Assembly: GCA_025917655.1 (NCBI GenBank)
Contig: CP084619.1
Coordinates: forward strand, 806,001-870,000
Source: Chlorella sorokiniana
Taxonomy: Eukaryota; Chlorophyta; Trebouxiophyceae; Chlorellales; Chlorellaceae
Direction: 5' to 3'
Length of the DNA stretch: 64,000 nt
Part shown: positions 46,828 to 55,692 of the stretch, one piece after another
Position numbering within the stretch: position 1 is the stretch's first letter
Layout: each line of letters starts with the position of its first letter
Program-made: the position numbers and the translations under genes
Notes under the pieces: model-generated
Told to the model about the DNA's origin: nothing
The model's database searches: none
What the model saw: only the letters and a program-made list of their open reading frames with translations

Positions 46828-47405
46828 CGCCTGATCCCAGGGCTTGTGCCCCGCCCGCCCTGCTGGGCCTGCCCCACGGGGCGGCCCTGCCCCTCGTCCC
46901 CATCTCGTTCCTTTACAGTTGGTCCCCTCTGCTCCTCTCCTGCCTGACCTGCTGCGTGACGCTTCAGTGTCCCCTGCCTGCCCTGTGTCGTTTCCGCCCG
47001 CCCGTCTGGCCGCCTTCCGGCTACTGTGCCGGGCGGGCTGCGTCGCATGGCTGTCAGCGGCCTGCTGCTGCCTTGCTGCGGGGCCCCACCTTCCCCCTTT
47101 CCATCCCCATCCTGACCCGTGCTGGCGGCCCTGCGGTGGCGTGCGGTGGTGCCCACATGCGTAACCGGCGCCCTGCCTCCCCGCCTTCCCGTGTCTGCTG
47201 CCTCGCTGGCGGTGCTTTGGGTGTGCTCCCAGGCGCCCTCCGCTCCCCTACCGCCCTCTGCGCCCGATCCCCGGCTTGCGCCGGTGCTTACAACCCTGCC
47301 CGCCCGCCCGCCTGCGATGCTTAGATGTTGTACTGGAGCTAGTGGGATGCACTGCTGTGTGTCCCCAGCGCGTTACCGCGCCTGGTCTCTGTAACAGTCA
47401 AGTCA
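43677..47405 (+). mobile_element. LINE unit C (RT plus 3'UTR plus pentamer tail)
   Basis: Plus-strand unit, inverted relative to A and B. The RT part (43677-46827) is nearly identical to unit A. The 3'UTR (46828-47390) belongs to the other subfamily and ends TCTCTGTAACAG plus a short (TCAAG)n tail, whereas A and B have heptamer tails. It is 5' truncated at the same base as unit A, with no endonuclease domain. Confidence 0.85.
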
Positions 47406-48655
47406 AGCCCCATCCAGTTGTTCATCCATCTTTGCTAGAGTCGCCTGTCGCTGCAGGCCCCGTGCGGCCCTTCCGCCCCTCAGGGGCCCTCCTGGGGCAA
47501 CACTCTGGGCTTGGGGGCCCCAGAGCGAGTGGCCGCGAACATCGCGTGGCTGCCTCGGCACAGGGCGGGGCTGCCGTGTGCAGACCCCGCGATTTGGCGA
47601 CTACGTACCCCGGGACGGCCTCTGGAACGCGGGCGGGCCCCGGGTGGGCCGGGCGTGCAGCGCGGCCCTTTGCGGGGTGGCTGGCAGCCCGCGGGTCAGC
47701 TCCGGCTCCTGGCCCGTGTATTTCGCAGCTTGCCGCGGCGACCGGCTTTTTCCACGCGGACTGTGCCAGCTCCAGCCGCGCAGCACGTGCTCCTCCTCCC
47801 CATCCCCAGATCGGCCCCTGGCAGCCAACCTCCCCTCCTTCGGACCGTCTCGCTGACTGGTGGGCTGTCGTGCATGGTGGCTGTTGGGCGCAGCCCCAAC
47901 CTGCCTTGCTGCGGCAGCCTGGCGGCACCCTGCCAGCGGCAACCAGGCGGCAGCGGTCCGCCCAGCCAGCACCCTACCCTTCCCAGGCTTTCCCCTGTTT
48001 TATCCCTCTTGACACCCAGTCCCCTGCCCCATGCTTGCAATCTGCCGGGCTCCTCTCGCCCCCGCCTCGTGTGCGGCGCCCAACCCGCCTGTCTGGCCGC
48101 CTCCCGGCTCCTGTGCCGGGCGGGCTTGGCTCTCGCTTTTGGTGGCGGCGTGCCTCGCACGGTCCCTTCCCCTGGCCATCCCTGTCTGACCCGCTGCATG
48201 ACGCTTCAGTGTCCCCTGGCTGCCCTGTGTCGTTTCCGCCCGCCCGTCTGGCCGCCTCTCGGCTACTGTGCCGGGGCGGGTTGCGCCGCTTAGCTGTCGG
48301 CGGCCTGCTGCCGCCCTGCTGCGGGGCCCTACTTCCCCCTTTCCATCCCCATTCTGACCCGTGCTGGCGGCCCTGCGGTGGCGTGCGATGGTGCCCGCAT
48401 GCGTAACCGGCGCCCTGCCTCCCCGCCTTCCTGTGTCTGCTGCTTCGCTGGCGGCGCTTTGGGTGTGCTCCCAGGCGCCCTCCGCTCCCCTACCGCCCTC
48501 TGTGCCCGATCCCCGGCTTGAGCCGGTGCCTACAACCCTGCCCGCCCGCCCGCCTGCGATGCTTAGATGTTGTACCGGAGCTAGTGGGATGCACTGCTGT
48601 GTGTCCCCAGCGCGTTACCGCGCCTGGTCTCTGTAACAGTCAAGTCAAGTCAAGT
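47406..48655 (+). mobile_element. Non-autonomous LINE derivative, plus copy
   Basis: Inverted counterpart of 33766-35020. It begins near CATCCAGTTGTTCATCC, has the shared non-coding body (47440-48250), and ends with the LINE 3' end CTGTAACAG plus (TCAAG)n at 48634-48655. No conserved protein was found. Confidence 0.65.
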
Positions 48656-48874
48656 CCCCCGTTCGAATCCCGGCCGAGATACTAGCTGGGAAGGCCGGTA
48701 CTTTCCGGTGGGCCCGATTGCCACAGAGTTGGCCTGTGCCCCTTCTTCGGGATCGAGCGTTCCTGGCGGTGCTTGCAATACGGAGCTGCTTGGCTTGCTT
48801 GCTTTCCCTATCAGGCTGGATCTAGAGGTTCGTTACCGAACCGCCACGTCCTGTAACACAACAACAACAACAAC
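48656..48874 (+). mobile_element. SINE-like element with (AAC)n tail, plus copy
   Basis: Best copy of the about 215-bp element. The head is CCCCCGTTCGAATCCCGGCC (B-box-like, tRNA-derived?), the body is unique, and the end is CGTCCTGTAACACAACAAC with an AAC-repeat tail. It is inserted directly after a (TCAAG)n tail. Confidence 0.65.
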
Positions 48875-48876
48875 CC

Positions 48877-49861
48877 CCGGGATGGCTGGCAGCCCGCGGG
48901 TCAGCTCCGGCTCCTGGCCCGTGTATTTCGCAGCTTGCCGCGGCGACCGGCTTTTTCCACGCGGACTGTGCCAGCTCCAGCCGCGCAGCACGTGCTCCTC
49001 CTCCCCATCCCCAGATCGGCCCCTGGCAGCCAACCTCCCCTCCTTCGGACCGTCTCGCTGACTGGTGGGCTGTCGTGCATGGTGGCTGTTGGGCGCAGCC
49101 CCAACCTGCCTTGCTGCGGCAGCCTGGCGGCACCCTGCCAGCGGCAACCAGGCGGCAGCGGTCCGCCCAGCCAGCACCCTACCCTTCCCAGGCTTTCCCC
49201 TGTTTTATCCCTCTTGACACCCAGTCCCCTGCCCCATGCTTGCAATCTGCCGGGCTCCTCTCGCCCCCGCCTCGTGTGCGGCGCCCAACCCGCCTGTCTG
49301 GCCGCCTCCCGGCTCCTGTGCCGGGCGGGCTTGGCTCTCGCTTTTGGTGGCGGCGTGCCTCGCACGGTCCCTTCCCCTGGCCATCCCTGTCTGACCCGCT
49401 GCATGACGCTTCAGTGTCCCCTGGCTGCCCTGTGTCGTTTCCGCCCGCCCGTCTGGCCGCCTCTCGGCTACTGTGCCGGGGCGGGTTGCGCCGCTTAGCT
49501 GTCGGCGGCCTGCTGCCGCCCTGCTGCGGGGCCCTACTTCCCCCTTTCCATCCCCATTCTGACCCGTGCTGGCGGCCCTGCGGTGGCGTGCGATGGTGCC
49601 CGCATGCGTAACCGGCGCCCTGCCTCCCCGCCTTCCTGTGTCTGCTGCTTCGCTGGCGGCGCTTTGGGTGTGCTCCCAGGCGCCCTCCGCTCCCCTACCG
49701 CCCTCTGCGCCCGATCCCCGGCTTGAGCCGGTGCCTACAACCCTGCCCGCCCGCCCGCCTGCGATGCTTAGATGTTGTACCGGAGCTAGTGGGATGCACT
49801 GCTGTGTGTCCCCAGCGCGTTACCGCGCCTGGTCTCTGTAACAGTCAAGTCAAGTCAAGTC
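48877..49861 (+). mobile_element. Non-autonomous LINE derivative, 5' truncated
   Basis: Repeats about 47680-48655 almost exactly, beginning at GGATGGCTGGCAGCCCGC and ending in CTGTAACAG plus (TCAAG)n. It starts directly behind the (AAC)n tail of the SINE. The two copies differ at very few positions, so the duplication is recent. Confidence 0.65.
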
Positions 49862-49900
49862 CCCCGTTCGAATCCCGGCCGAGATACTAGCTGGGAAGTC
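49862..49900 (+). repeat. SINE head fragment
   Basis: CCCCCGTTCGAATCCCGGCC and the following GAGATACTAGCTGGGAAG repeat the head of the element at 48656, then the similarity stops. Confidence 0.6.
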
Positions 49901-49929
49901 CCCCGGCTCCACTGCGCTACCCTGCTTGC

Positions 49930-50422
49930 CTGCGCACCACGAGTGGTGCACGGCCGCCCGTTTGGCCGCCTTCCGCTACTGTGCCGGGGCAGCTTGGCGC
50001 TCGCTGTGGCAGGCCGTGCCGTGGCGGTGCCCTCCCCTCCATCCCCAGTTTGCTTCTCCCCTGCCTGACCCGCTGCATGTGGCTTCAGTGTCCCCTGCCG
50101 CCTTGTGTCACCTCCGCCCGCCCCTCTGGCCACCGTGCCGGGCGCGCTGCGTTGAAGGGCTGTCAGCGGCCTGCTGCAGCCCTGCTGTGGGGCCCTGCCT
50201 TTTCCCCTTTCCATCCAATTCTGACCATGTTGCCGGCCCTGCCGTGGCGTGCGATGGTGCCCACATGCGTAACCGGCGCCCTGCCTCCCCGCCTTTTTGT
50301 GTCTGCTGCTTCGCTGACGGCGCTTTGGGTGTGCTCCCAGGCGCCCTCCGCTCCCCTACCGCCCTCTGCGCCCAATCCCCGGCTTGCGCCGGTGCTAACA
50401 TCCCCGCCCGCCCGCCTACATG
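49930..50422 (+). repeat. Diverged LINE 3' region
   Basis: An older, more diverged plus-strand relative of the LINE 3'UTR. It shares GACCCGCTGCATG, CGATGGTGCCCACATGCG and GCGCCGGTGCTAACA-type blocks in the same order but with indels. It ends at the CTG-repeat edge of the palindrome, without its own tail. Confidence 0.6.
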
Positions 50423-50426
50423 CAGC

Positions 50427-50808
50427 GCTGCTGCTGCTGTTACACCCGTGTACATCACAATAGCGATGACAGGCCTGGGCTGGCACACGACCAAGAAAGA
50501 AAGCGCCACACAAACAGGGGGAGAGAGGGGGTCGTCGACATGGGCTGCAAAGGGGAGGCAGGAATGTCAACAAACAAGGAGGGAAGTCCCCCACCGTTGC
50601 CCGAGTTCCCCTGCATGACTTCCCTCCCTGTTGTTTGACATTCTTGCTTCTCCTTTGCAGCCCATGTCGACGACTCCCCTCCCCTTTCTCTCCCGCTCCC
50701 TAGAGGGAGCTGTTTGTGTGGCGTTTCTTTCTGGGTCGTGTGCCAGCCCAGGCCTGTCATCGCTATTGTGATGTACACGGGTGTAACAGCAGCAGCAGCA
50801 GCAGCAGT
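50427..50808. repeat. Inverted repeat (foldback) with CAG tails
   Basis: Two arms of about 170-180 bp face each other. The left arm starts CTGCTGCTGTTACACCC and the right arm ends GGGTGTAACAGCAGCAG, both with CAG-repeat tails on the outside. Inside, GTGTACATCACAATAGCGAT and its complement, GTCGTCGACATGGGCTGC-type and GACTTCCCTCC-type blocks match. The arms are imperfect. They look like two head-to-head copies of a short element ending in TGTAACAG. Confidence 0.75.
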
Positions 50809-51000
50809 CATGCAGAAGGGCTCGGGCAACGGTGGGGGATGCGTGTGTTAGTCCAGCGTGTGTTACAGTTAAAGTCTGCCTATGGTCAATCACTGAACCG
50901 TCGCAGACTGTTGTGCATGTATGTAACAGCAGCAGCATGTGTGTGTGTTACATCGGTCTATGGTCAATCACTGAACCGTAACCGCCCATGGCGCAATTGA
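50809..51000 (+). repeat. Short direct repeats with TGTAACAG / TGTTACA motifs
   Basis: CTATGGTCAATCACTGAACC occurs twice (about 50879 and 50958), next to TGTTACAGTT, TGTAACAGCAGCAG and TGTTACATCG. Probably fragments of the same short element family. Confidence 0.5.
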
Positions 51001-51564
51001 ACCCTTCCCAAATTGCAACCATCTATCAACGAGGGCAGGTTGGGTATGCTAGGGATGGGCTGCCACTCATTGCCGCTCGCCCGGACGCCACCTCCTCATC
51101 GCCGCCAGCGGGCCAAGTCCTTCCGCCCAGCTCTACCGGGCTCTGCTCGACGCCGTATGCAAGTTAATGCTGATGTTTGCTAATTTTCTGCACCTCCGTC
51201 AATTCCGCCCGGCAAGTGTATCGGCCGGATTCGAACCCGGAACCTCTTGCTCATGAGCAGAAGCCCGAGCCCACAGGGCATTTAAAGCCCGCCCTGCAAG
51301 GCCTGCAAGGCATGAGGTGAGAGTGAAGGGTGAGGGTGAGGCAAGGGGACAGAAGCAAGGAGGCAGGGAGTATCGAGCGAAAGCATGAGGTGGACCCCGG
51401 GACTGGCAGCCAAGCAAGAGATGGAGCAAAGAGACAGGAGGAGGGGAGGGGAGGGGAGGGCGGGCACAGGTCAGAGTTAGGGGTTATCAGAACGATGCAT
51501 GCATACGGGATGCAAGTGAGAAGGGAGGGCAGGCTCTAGGGTGGGAGTCGAAAAGGCTCGCAAG
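51001..51564. other. Region without recognised gene
   Basis: Lower-GC sequence with a purine-rich stretch (51310-51475). A tRNA-like segment at about 51217-51290 (minus strand) has a T-loop-like TTCGAATCC but no proper acceptor pairing. No gene is supported. Confidence 0.35.
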
Positions 51565-51658
51565 AGAGTGCTTAGATGTCGTACCGGAGCTAGTGGGATG
51601 CACTGCTGTGTGTCCCCAGCGGGTTACCGCGCCTGGTCTCTGTAACAGTCAAGTCAAG
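51565..51658 (+). repeat. Solo LINE 3' end, LTR element insertion site
   Basis: The last about 90 bp of the LINE 3' end (GCTTAGATGTCGTACCGG to CTGTAACAG) with a (TCAAG)n tail. The tail is interrupted by the LTR retrotransposon at 51659. Confidence 0.75.
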
Positions 51659-51936
51659 TGTAAGGGGCTGACCCTTACACGTACCCTGCATCCCATGCAG
51701 TGTACTTCTGTATTGCTTTTCTTGCTTTCCAGTGCTGTTTATCCTTTTGTGTCTGTCTTGTGCCCCTCTCCTCCTCTCTGTTAGGTGTTAGCCAGGTGTG
51801 GCTGTAACAGGAGCAGTTGCCTGAGCAGTGTTGTTGCTGCAGATTGGGCAGGGACTACAGCTTCTGCAGGTTTGCAGGGTGTCAGCTGTGGGCCACTCGT
51901 AGCAGGTCTGGTGCAGGTCTGTGCCAGCCCGTTACA
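51659..51936 (+). repeat. 5' LTR
   Basis: 278 bp, starting TGTAAGGGGCTGACCC and ending CCAGCCCGTTACA. It matches the 3' LTR at all but one noticed position. Confidence 0.93.
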
Positions 51937-52034
51937 ATTGGATTCGATCGATTAACTGGTGCTTGCTGTCTGGCAGTGGGCAGTCTGCATGCCCTGCCAG
52001 TGCATTGCTTGCACCTGCTGCTTGCACCTGTACC

Positions 52035-52165
52035 CCGGAGTGAGCCCTCGGGGCTAGTTGAGCCCTCGGGGCTAGTTGAGCTCTCGATCGGGGCTTAAGA
52101 GAGCCCTCGGGGCTAAGTGGGCCCTCGTGGCTAAGTGGGCCCTCGGGCTAAGTGAAGGGGTGCAC
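52035..52165 (+). repeat. Tandem repeats in retrotransposon leader
   Basis: About seven imperfect copies of an 18-20 bp unit of the form GAGCCCTCGGGGCTAGTT, or GGCTAAGTGGGCCCTC in the later copies. It lies between the 5' LTR and gag. Confidence 0.7.
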
Positions 52166-52422
52166 GCTGAGCCCAGTGATCGTGGAGGGCTGGTGCAAGT
52201 GAGAGGATAAGGCTCCGGACATGTTGAGTCAACACCAAGGGGGCATAGGGACTGAGAAGGCCCTGCTGGCTGCTGGGCCGACCCTAGTTTATCCTTGCAC
52301 GGTTACTCTTCAGTGAGAGGGGCTGAGCCGGCTGACAGGCAGTCCCGGGAAGAGATCGCTTGCTGTAAGGGGCCGATGCGGCCTTTGTCGAACTAGTGTG
52401 CTGAGCATTGAGAGGCGTACTG

Positions 52423-53298
52423 ATGCCTGTGCAAACGCGGAGACAAGCCGCGGAAGGCGATGGTCAGGGTGGCAGTGCCGCTGGCAGCGGCAGCGCCACG
52501 CCTCGTTCACAAGAGGATGCCGGTGGGATCCGGCAGAGCTTGGCTGCTGAACAGCGAGAAGCGCTGAAGCAGGAATTAATCAGGGCGGTGCTTAGCCAGC
52601 TGAAGGGGGAGCAGAACCCCCAGGCAGTAGGGGATGCGTCTGTCGCTGATGGGGAGGCAGCCGCTACGACGGTTGCTGATCTGACCGTTCAAGAGCTGGT
52701 CAAGGCTGTGTCGGCGGCAGTTGGCGGCGGTGGCCGAGGGCCGCCTGAGCCGCGCCCCACACCACCTGAGAAGTTTGGCGGCGAACCGCGAGATCTGCGC
52801 CAGTTCTTGCTGCAAGTTGAGCTGTATCTGGCTGAGTTTCCTAATATGGATGTTCATAGGAAGGCTAGGCGAGTGGGGGAGCTGTTGACGGGCTCTGCCC
52901 TTACCGCCTACCAGGGTCTGGTTGAGCAGTTTGGTGTTGGCAATGTGACAATGGCGCAGGTTGATTCGCTGCTGCGGTCACGGTTTACAAACGTCACAGA
53001 AGCAGAGGAAGCGATTGCGCGCTTGAGCTGGGCGACGCAGCGTGGCTCTGTGGCGGAGTTTGCCAACTACCTGCATGACCTGTGGTTCACGCCTGGGCTT
53101 GAGGCACTCCGTGAGTCGGAGCTGATCAAGCTTGCGTTCTTCAAGCAAGGCCTGCAGAGCCCTGTGAAGGAGAAAGTGGCGGTTGAGACCTTCGCTTCGC
53201 TGGAAACTGCAGTGCAGTTTGCCTGCCGCGTGGAGGCGCAGTTGCGCCCGCCCAGCGGAACAAGGGCTCCCGTCCGGCAGTGGCGTGGGCTGATATGA
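52423..53298 (+). CDS. Gag capsid protein of the LTR retrotransposon
   Basis: The start is ATG 52423 (MPVQTRRQAAEG). The retrotransposon gag domain reads PEKFGGEPRDLRQFLLQVEL, ALTAYQGLVEQFG, VDSLLRSRFTN and SVAEFANYLHDLWF, then KLAFFKQGLQSPVKEKV. This region packs element RNA into particles. The frame stops at 53298 but coding clearly continues in another frame from about 53280 (acidic linker and zinc knuckle), so gag is split by a shift near 53275-53298. Confidence 0.88.
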   Translation: MPVQTRRQAAEGDGQGGSAAGSGSATPRSQEDAGGIRQSLAAEQREALKQELIRAVLSQLKGEQNPQAVGDASVADGEAAATTVADLTVQELVKAVSAAVGGGGRGPPEPRPTPPEKFGGEPRDLRQFLLQVELYLAEFPNMDVHRKARRVGELLTGSALTAYQGLVEQFGVGNVTMAQVDSLLRSRFTNVTEAEEAIARLSWATQRGSVAEFANYLHDLWFTPGLEALRESELIKLAFFKQGLQSPVKEKVAVETFASLETAVQFACRVEAQLRPPSGTRAPVRQWRGLI

Positions 53299-53570
53299 CT
53301 GATGGCGAGAGCGAACTCCCTGATGCCGAGGAGGAGGCCCAGTTACCGGCCTACCAACCCGGCAGGGAGGAGCAGATGGATGGCAAGAGCCCTGAGCAGC
53401 AGCGTGCAGGCAGCGACAGTAGTGCCCAGCTGGAAGAGGCCGTCGCTGGCACCAACATGAGGGTTTACCCGTCTACTCGCTGCAAGTTGTGCAAGCGCTT
53501 GGGTCATATTAAGATGTTTTGCCCTCGCAACAGGCTGGGAGGTCCCCAGCGTAGCCAAGAGAACGCCTGA
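53280..53570 (+). pseudogene. Gag C-terminus with CCHC zinc knuckle
   Basis: Continuation of Gag in a different frame. An acidic linker is followed by CKLCKRLGHIKMFCP, a perfect C-x2-C-x4-H-x4-C knuckle that binds RNA. It ends at TGA 53570. No start codon of its own is needed if the shift is an error or a programmed frameshift. Confidence 0.8.
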
Positions 53571-53979
53571 GCCCAGCGGAGGCTGGGGCGCTGGCTGCTG
53601 GGACGATCCAGTTAGCCCAAGGAGGATCGTCTCCTAGCAGTAGGCAGGAGAGCTCTCCGCCGAGCTCAATTGCAGAGGCAGCCGTGGACCTGTACGCAGC
53701 GAGCTCCCCGAGCTGCGCTGCCAGGCCACAGAAGCAATATGTGCGTGCACCCCGGTGTTTGGACGCCCCGAAGTCGGCAGGTGCCGTGGAAGCAGGTCTG
53801 CTAGCGGTGGCCGATGGCGCTGCTGAGAGCGCTGGGGAGCGGCAGGTAGTGGCAGGTGGCTGTGAATCCAGTGTAGATGGATCGCCTGCGCCTGGCCATG
53901 AGTCTCCGGGTGGGCCCCTTAGTGGTAGATGTGCGCCGCTTCGATAAGTGCCGTCCTCAGCAGATCGCGGCTTAAGCGG

Positions 53980-54330
53980 AAGAGTCGCTCAAGTTTGGTG
54001 CCGTGGCGGCACCTAACGAAGCGCTGCTCGACAGCGGCGCTAAGCGCAATTTTATATTGGAAGTTTTTGTGCGTGCCAGTGGGATCAGCACACACAAAGT
54101 AGACAAGCCCCTTCAGAATATATTAACAAATGGTTCCACCGTCCGCTGTGACACGGTGGTGAAGAGCATGCTGTCTGTGGATGGCTGGACGCAGCCAGGA
54201 CACTTACTGCATGTCATTTTATAGGCCCAGGCTATGAGGTCATTCTGGGCATGCCCTGGCTGGCTAGGCTCAACCCCCAGATTGACTGGCGGGGGGAGTA
54301 CTGTGGCCCTCACGATGCCTGACGGGTCGG
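53980..54330 (+). pseudogene. Retropepsin-like aspartic protease, broken
   Basis: Contains the active site ALLDSGAKRNFI and, after a frame change near 54220, the family's VILGMPWLARLNPQIDW block. Both are typical of Ty3/gypsy proteases. No RT follows within the expected distance; the next 0.5 kb is unrecognisable. Confidence 0.8.
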
Positions 54331-54789
54331 TGGCAGTGCTGCGCAGTAAGGATACAGAGCGGCCTGATTTTCTGATGTCGGCTGCTCAGCTCCGTCGCGC
54401 AGAATGAGATAATGAGATATTCCTGACTGCTTTCTGGCTATGAGGTGGGCGAAGCCCGCGGCCGAGGTGAGTTCGGCTATGGTAGCTCAGAGTATAGAGT
54501 AATTTTCCGACGTGCTGCAGAGGAAGCGGCTGTCGGGAGTGCCCTTGCACCGGGCAGCAGACAGTGTCGCTGGGACAGTGCCTGGTGAGGAGCCGGCCTG
54601 CAAGCGGCCTTGTGTAATGTCTGCGGAAGCATGTTAAAAAGTAGTGCTAAGAGGAAGTGGTCCGGAGATGCGTTGGCTCGTGCCGAGCAAGGCATCAGTG
54701 CTGCGCAGCTGCGGCAGGCTGAGCAGGCAAACCGCCATCGCGGGTGTGCGGTGTGCAGTGTAACCGAAGTGATGTGGTCCTGTTGTCTG

Positions 54790-55315
54790 CCAAGCACGTG
54801 TCCTCAAGAAAGACTTTGGTGCACGTGAGTTGGACGGGCTGTGGGCAGGTCCATACAAGGTCATCGAGCGGGTAGGCAAGGTTGCTTACCGCCAGGCTCT
54901 GGCAGAGGATATGCGGGTGCCCGACGTGTTTCATGTCGGCCTGCTGAGGCCTTTTCTGGAGAGCTCATCATTCAGGGACAGTGAAGTGCCAAGGGTTTCC
55001 TTGTGTGTGCCCCCGCGTGCTGAGAAGTGGTGGTGCGTGAAGCGGCGCGGCGGCACCCAGGACAGGGTATGCTGGGAAGAGTACTCAAGTGAGCATGACA
55101 CTTGGGAACCTGCTCAGCATCTGCGTCGAGATCTTGGCGCAAGCACCTTCGACAAGATGGTAGCTGACCTGATGGCTGACCAACAACCGGCAGCGCCGAA
55201 GCCTCAAGCGGAAGCGAAGCCCAGCGGCGGCCAGCAGCGGCGGCAGCCTTCGAAGCAGAGTAACACGGCGCCACAACAAGCTACTCGCCGCTCTTCACGG
55301 CTAGCAGCTAGCTGA
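54790..55315 (+). pseudogene. Integrase C-terminus and chromodomain
   Basis: A gypsy integrase tail (ELDGLWAGPYKVIERVGKVA, VPDVFHVGLLRPF) is followed by a chromodomain (WEEYSSEHDTWEPAQHL) and a basic, Gln-rich end, with stop TGA at 55313. Chromodomains direct chromoviruses to marked chromatin. The integrase catalytic core and everything before it are deleted. Confidence 0.87.
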
Positions 55316-55414
55316 ACTACTCTGTGTGTTGTTGTTGCTTTCTATTCACTCACTTACATCTGTCTTTTCCTTTCCTGAGACGCACGGGGACGTTGCGTTC
55401 TGAAGAGGGGGCAG

Positions 55415-55692
55415 TGTAAGGGGCTGACCCTTACACGTACCCTGCATCCCATGCAGTGTACTTCTGTATTGCTTTTCTTGCTTTCCAGTGCTGTTTATCC
55501 TTTTGTGTCTGTCTTGTGCCCCTCTCCTCCTCTCTGTTAGGTGTTAGCCAGGTGTGGCTGTAACAGGAGCAGTTGCCTGAGCAGTGTTGTTGCTGCAGTT
55601 TGGGCAGGGACTACAGCTTCTGCAGGTTTGCAGGGTGTCAGCTGTGGGCCACTCGTAGCAGGTCTGGTGCAGGTCTGTGCCAGCCCGTTACA
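55415..55692 (+). repeat. 3' LTR
   Basis: 278 bp, same ends as the 5' LTR, preceded by the polypurine tract and followed by the TCAAG target duplication. Confidence 0.93.

Larger units (their letters stand above)
51659..55692 (+). mobile_element. Ty3/gypsy chromovirus-like LTR retrotransposon, internally deleted
   Basis: Two 278-bp LTRs (TGTAAGG...CGTTACA) flank 3.5 kb. The target duplication is TCAAG on both sides (51654-51658 and 55693-55697), identical to the LINE tail pentamer. A purine-rich AAGAGGGGGCAG precedes the 3' LTR as a polypurine tract. The order of coding remains is Gag, zinc knuckle, aspartic protease, then directly the integrase C-terminus and chromodomain. The RT, RNase H and integrase core should lie between but only about 0.5 kb is there, so the copy cannot replicate alone. 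LTRs differ at one position seen (A/T in GCAG[A/T]TTGGGCAGG), implying recent insertion. It is an algal genomic transposon with no link to animal or crop viruses. Confidence 0.92.

Noticed and set aside
33411-49841. Recurrent 65-105 residue open frames in every LINE 3' end (translations around CVTGALPPRL)
   Set aside because: They recur only because the DNA is copied. Lengths and frames differ between copies and there is no start context or codon bias supporting a small protein.
33090-50808. Subtelomere interpretation of the LINE island
   Set aside because: No TTTAGGG-type telomeric repeats were seen anywhere, and ordinary genes lie on both sides; Zepp elements can be subtelomeric but nothing here supports a chromosome end.
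51217-51290. A functional tRNA-Met on the minus strand
   Set aside because: No pairing acceptor stem and the T stem has mismatches; kept only as a remnant finding.
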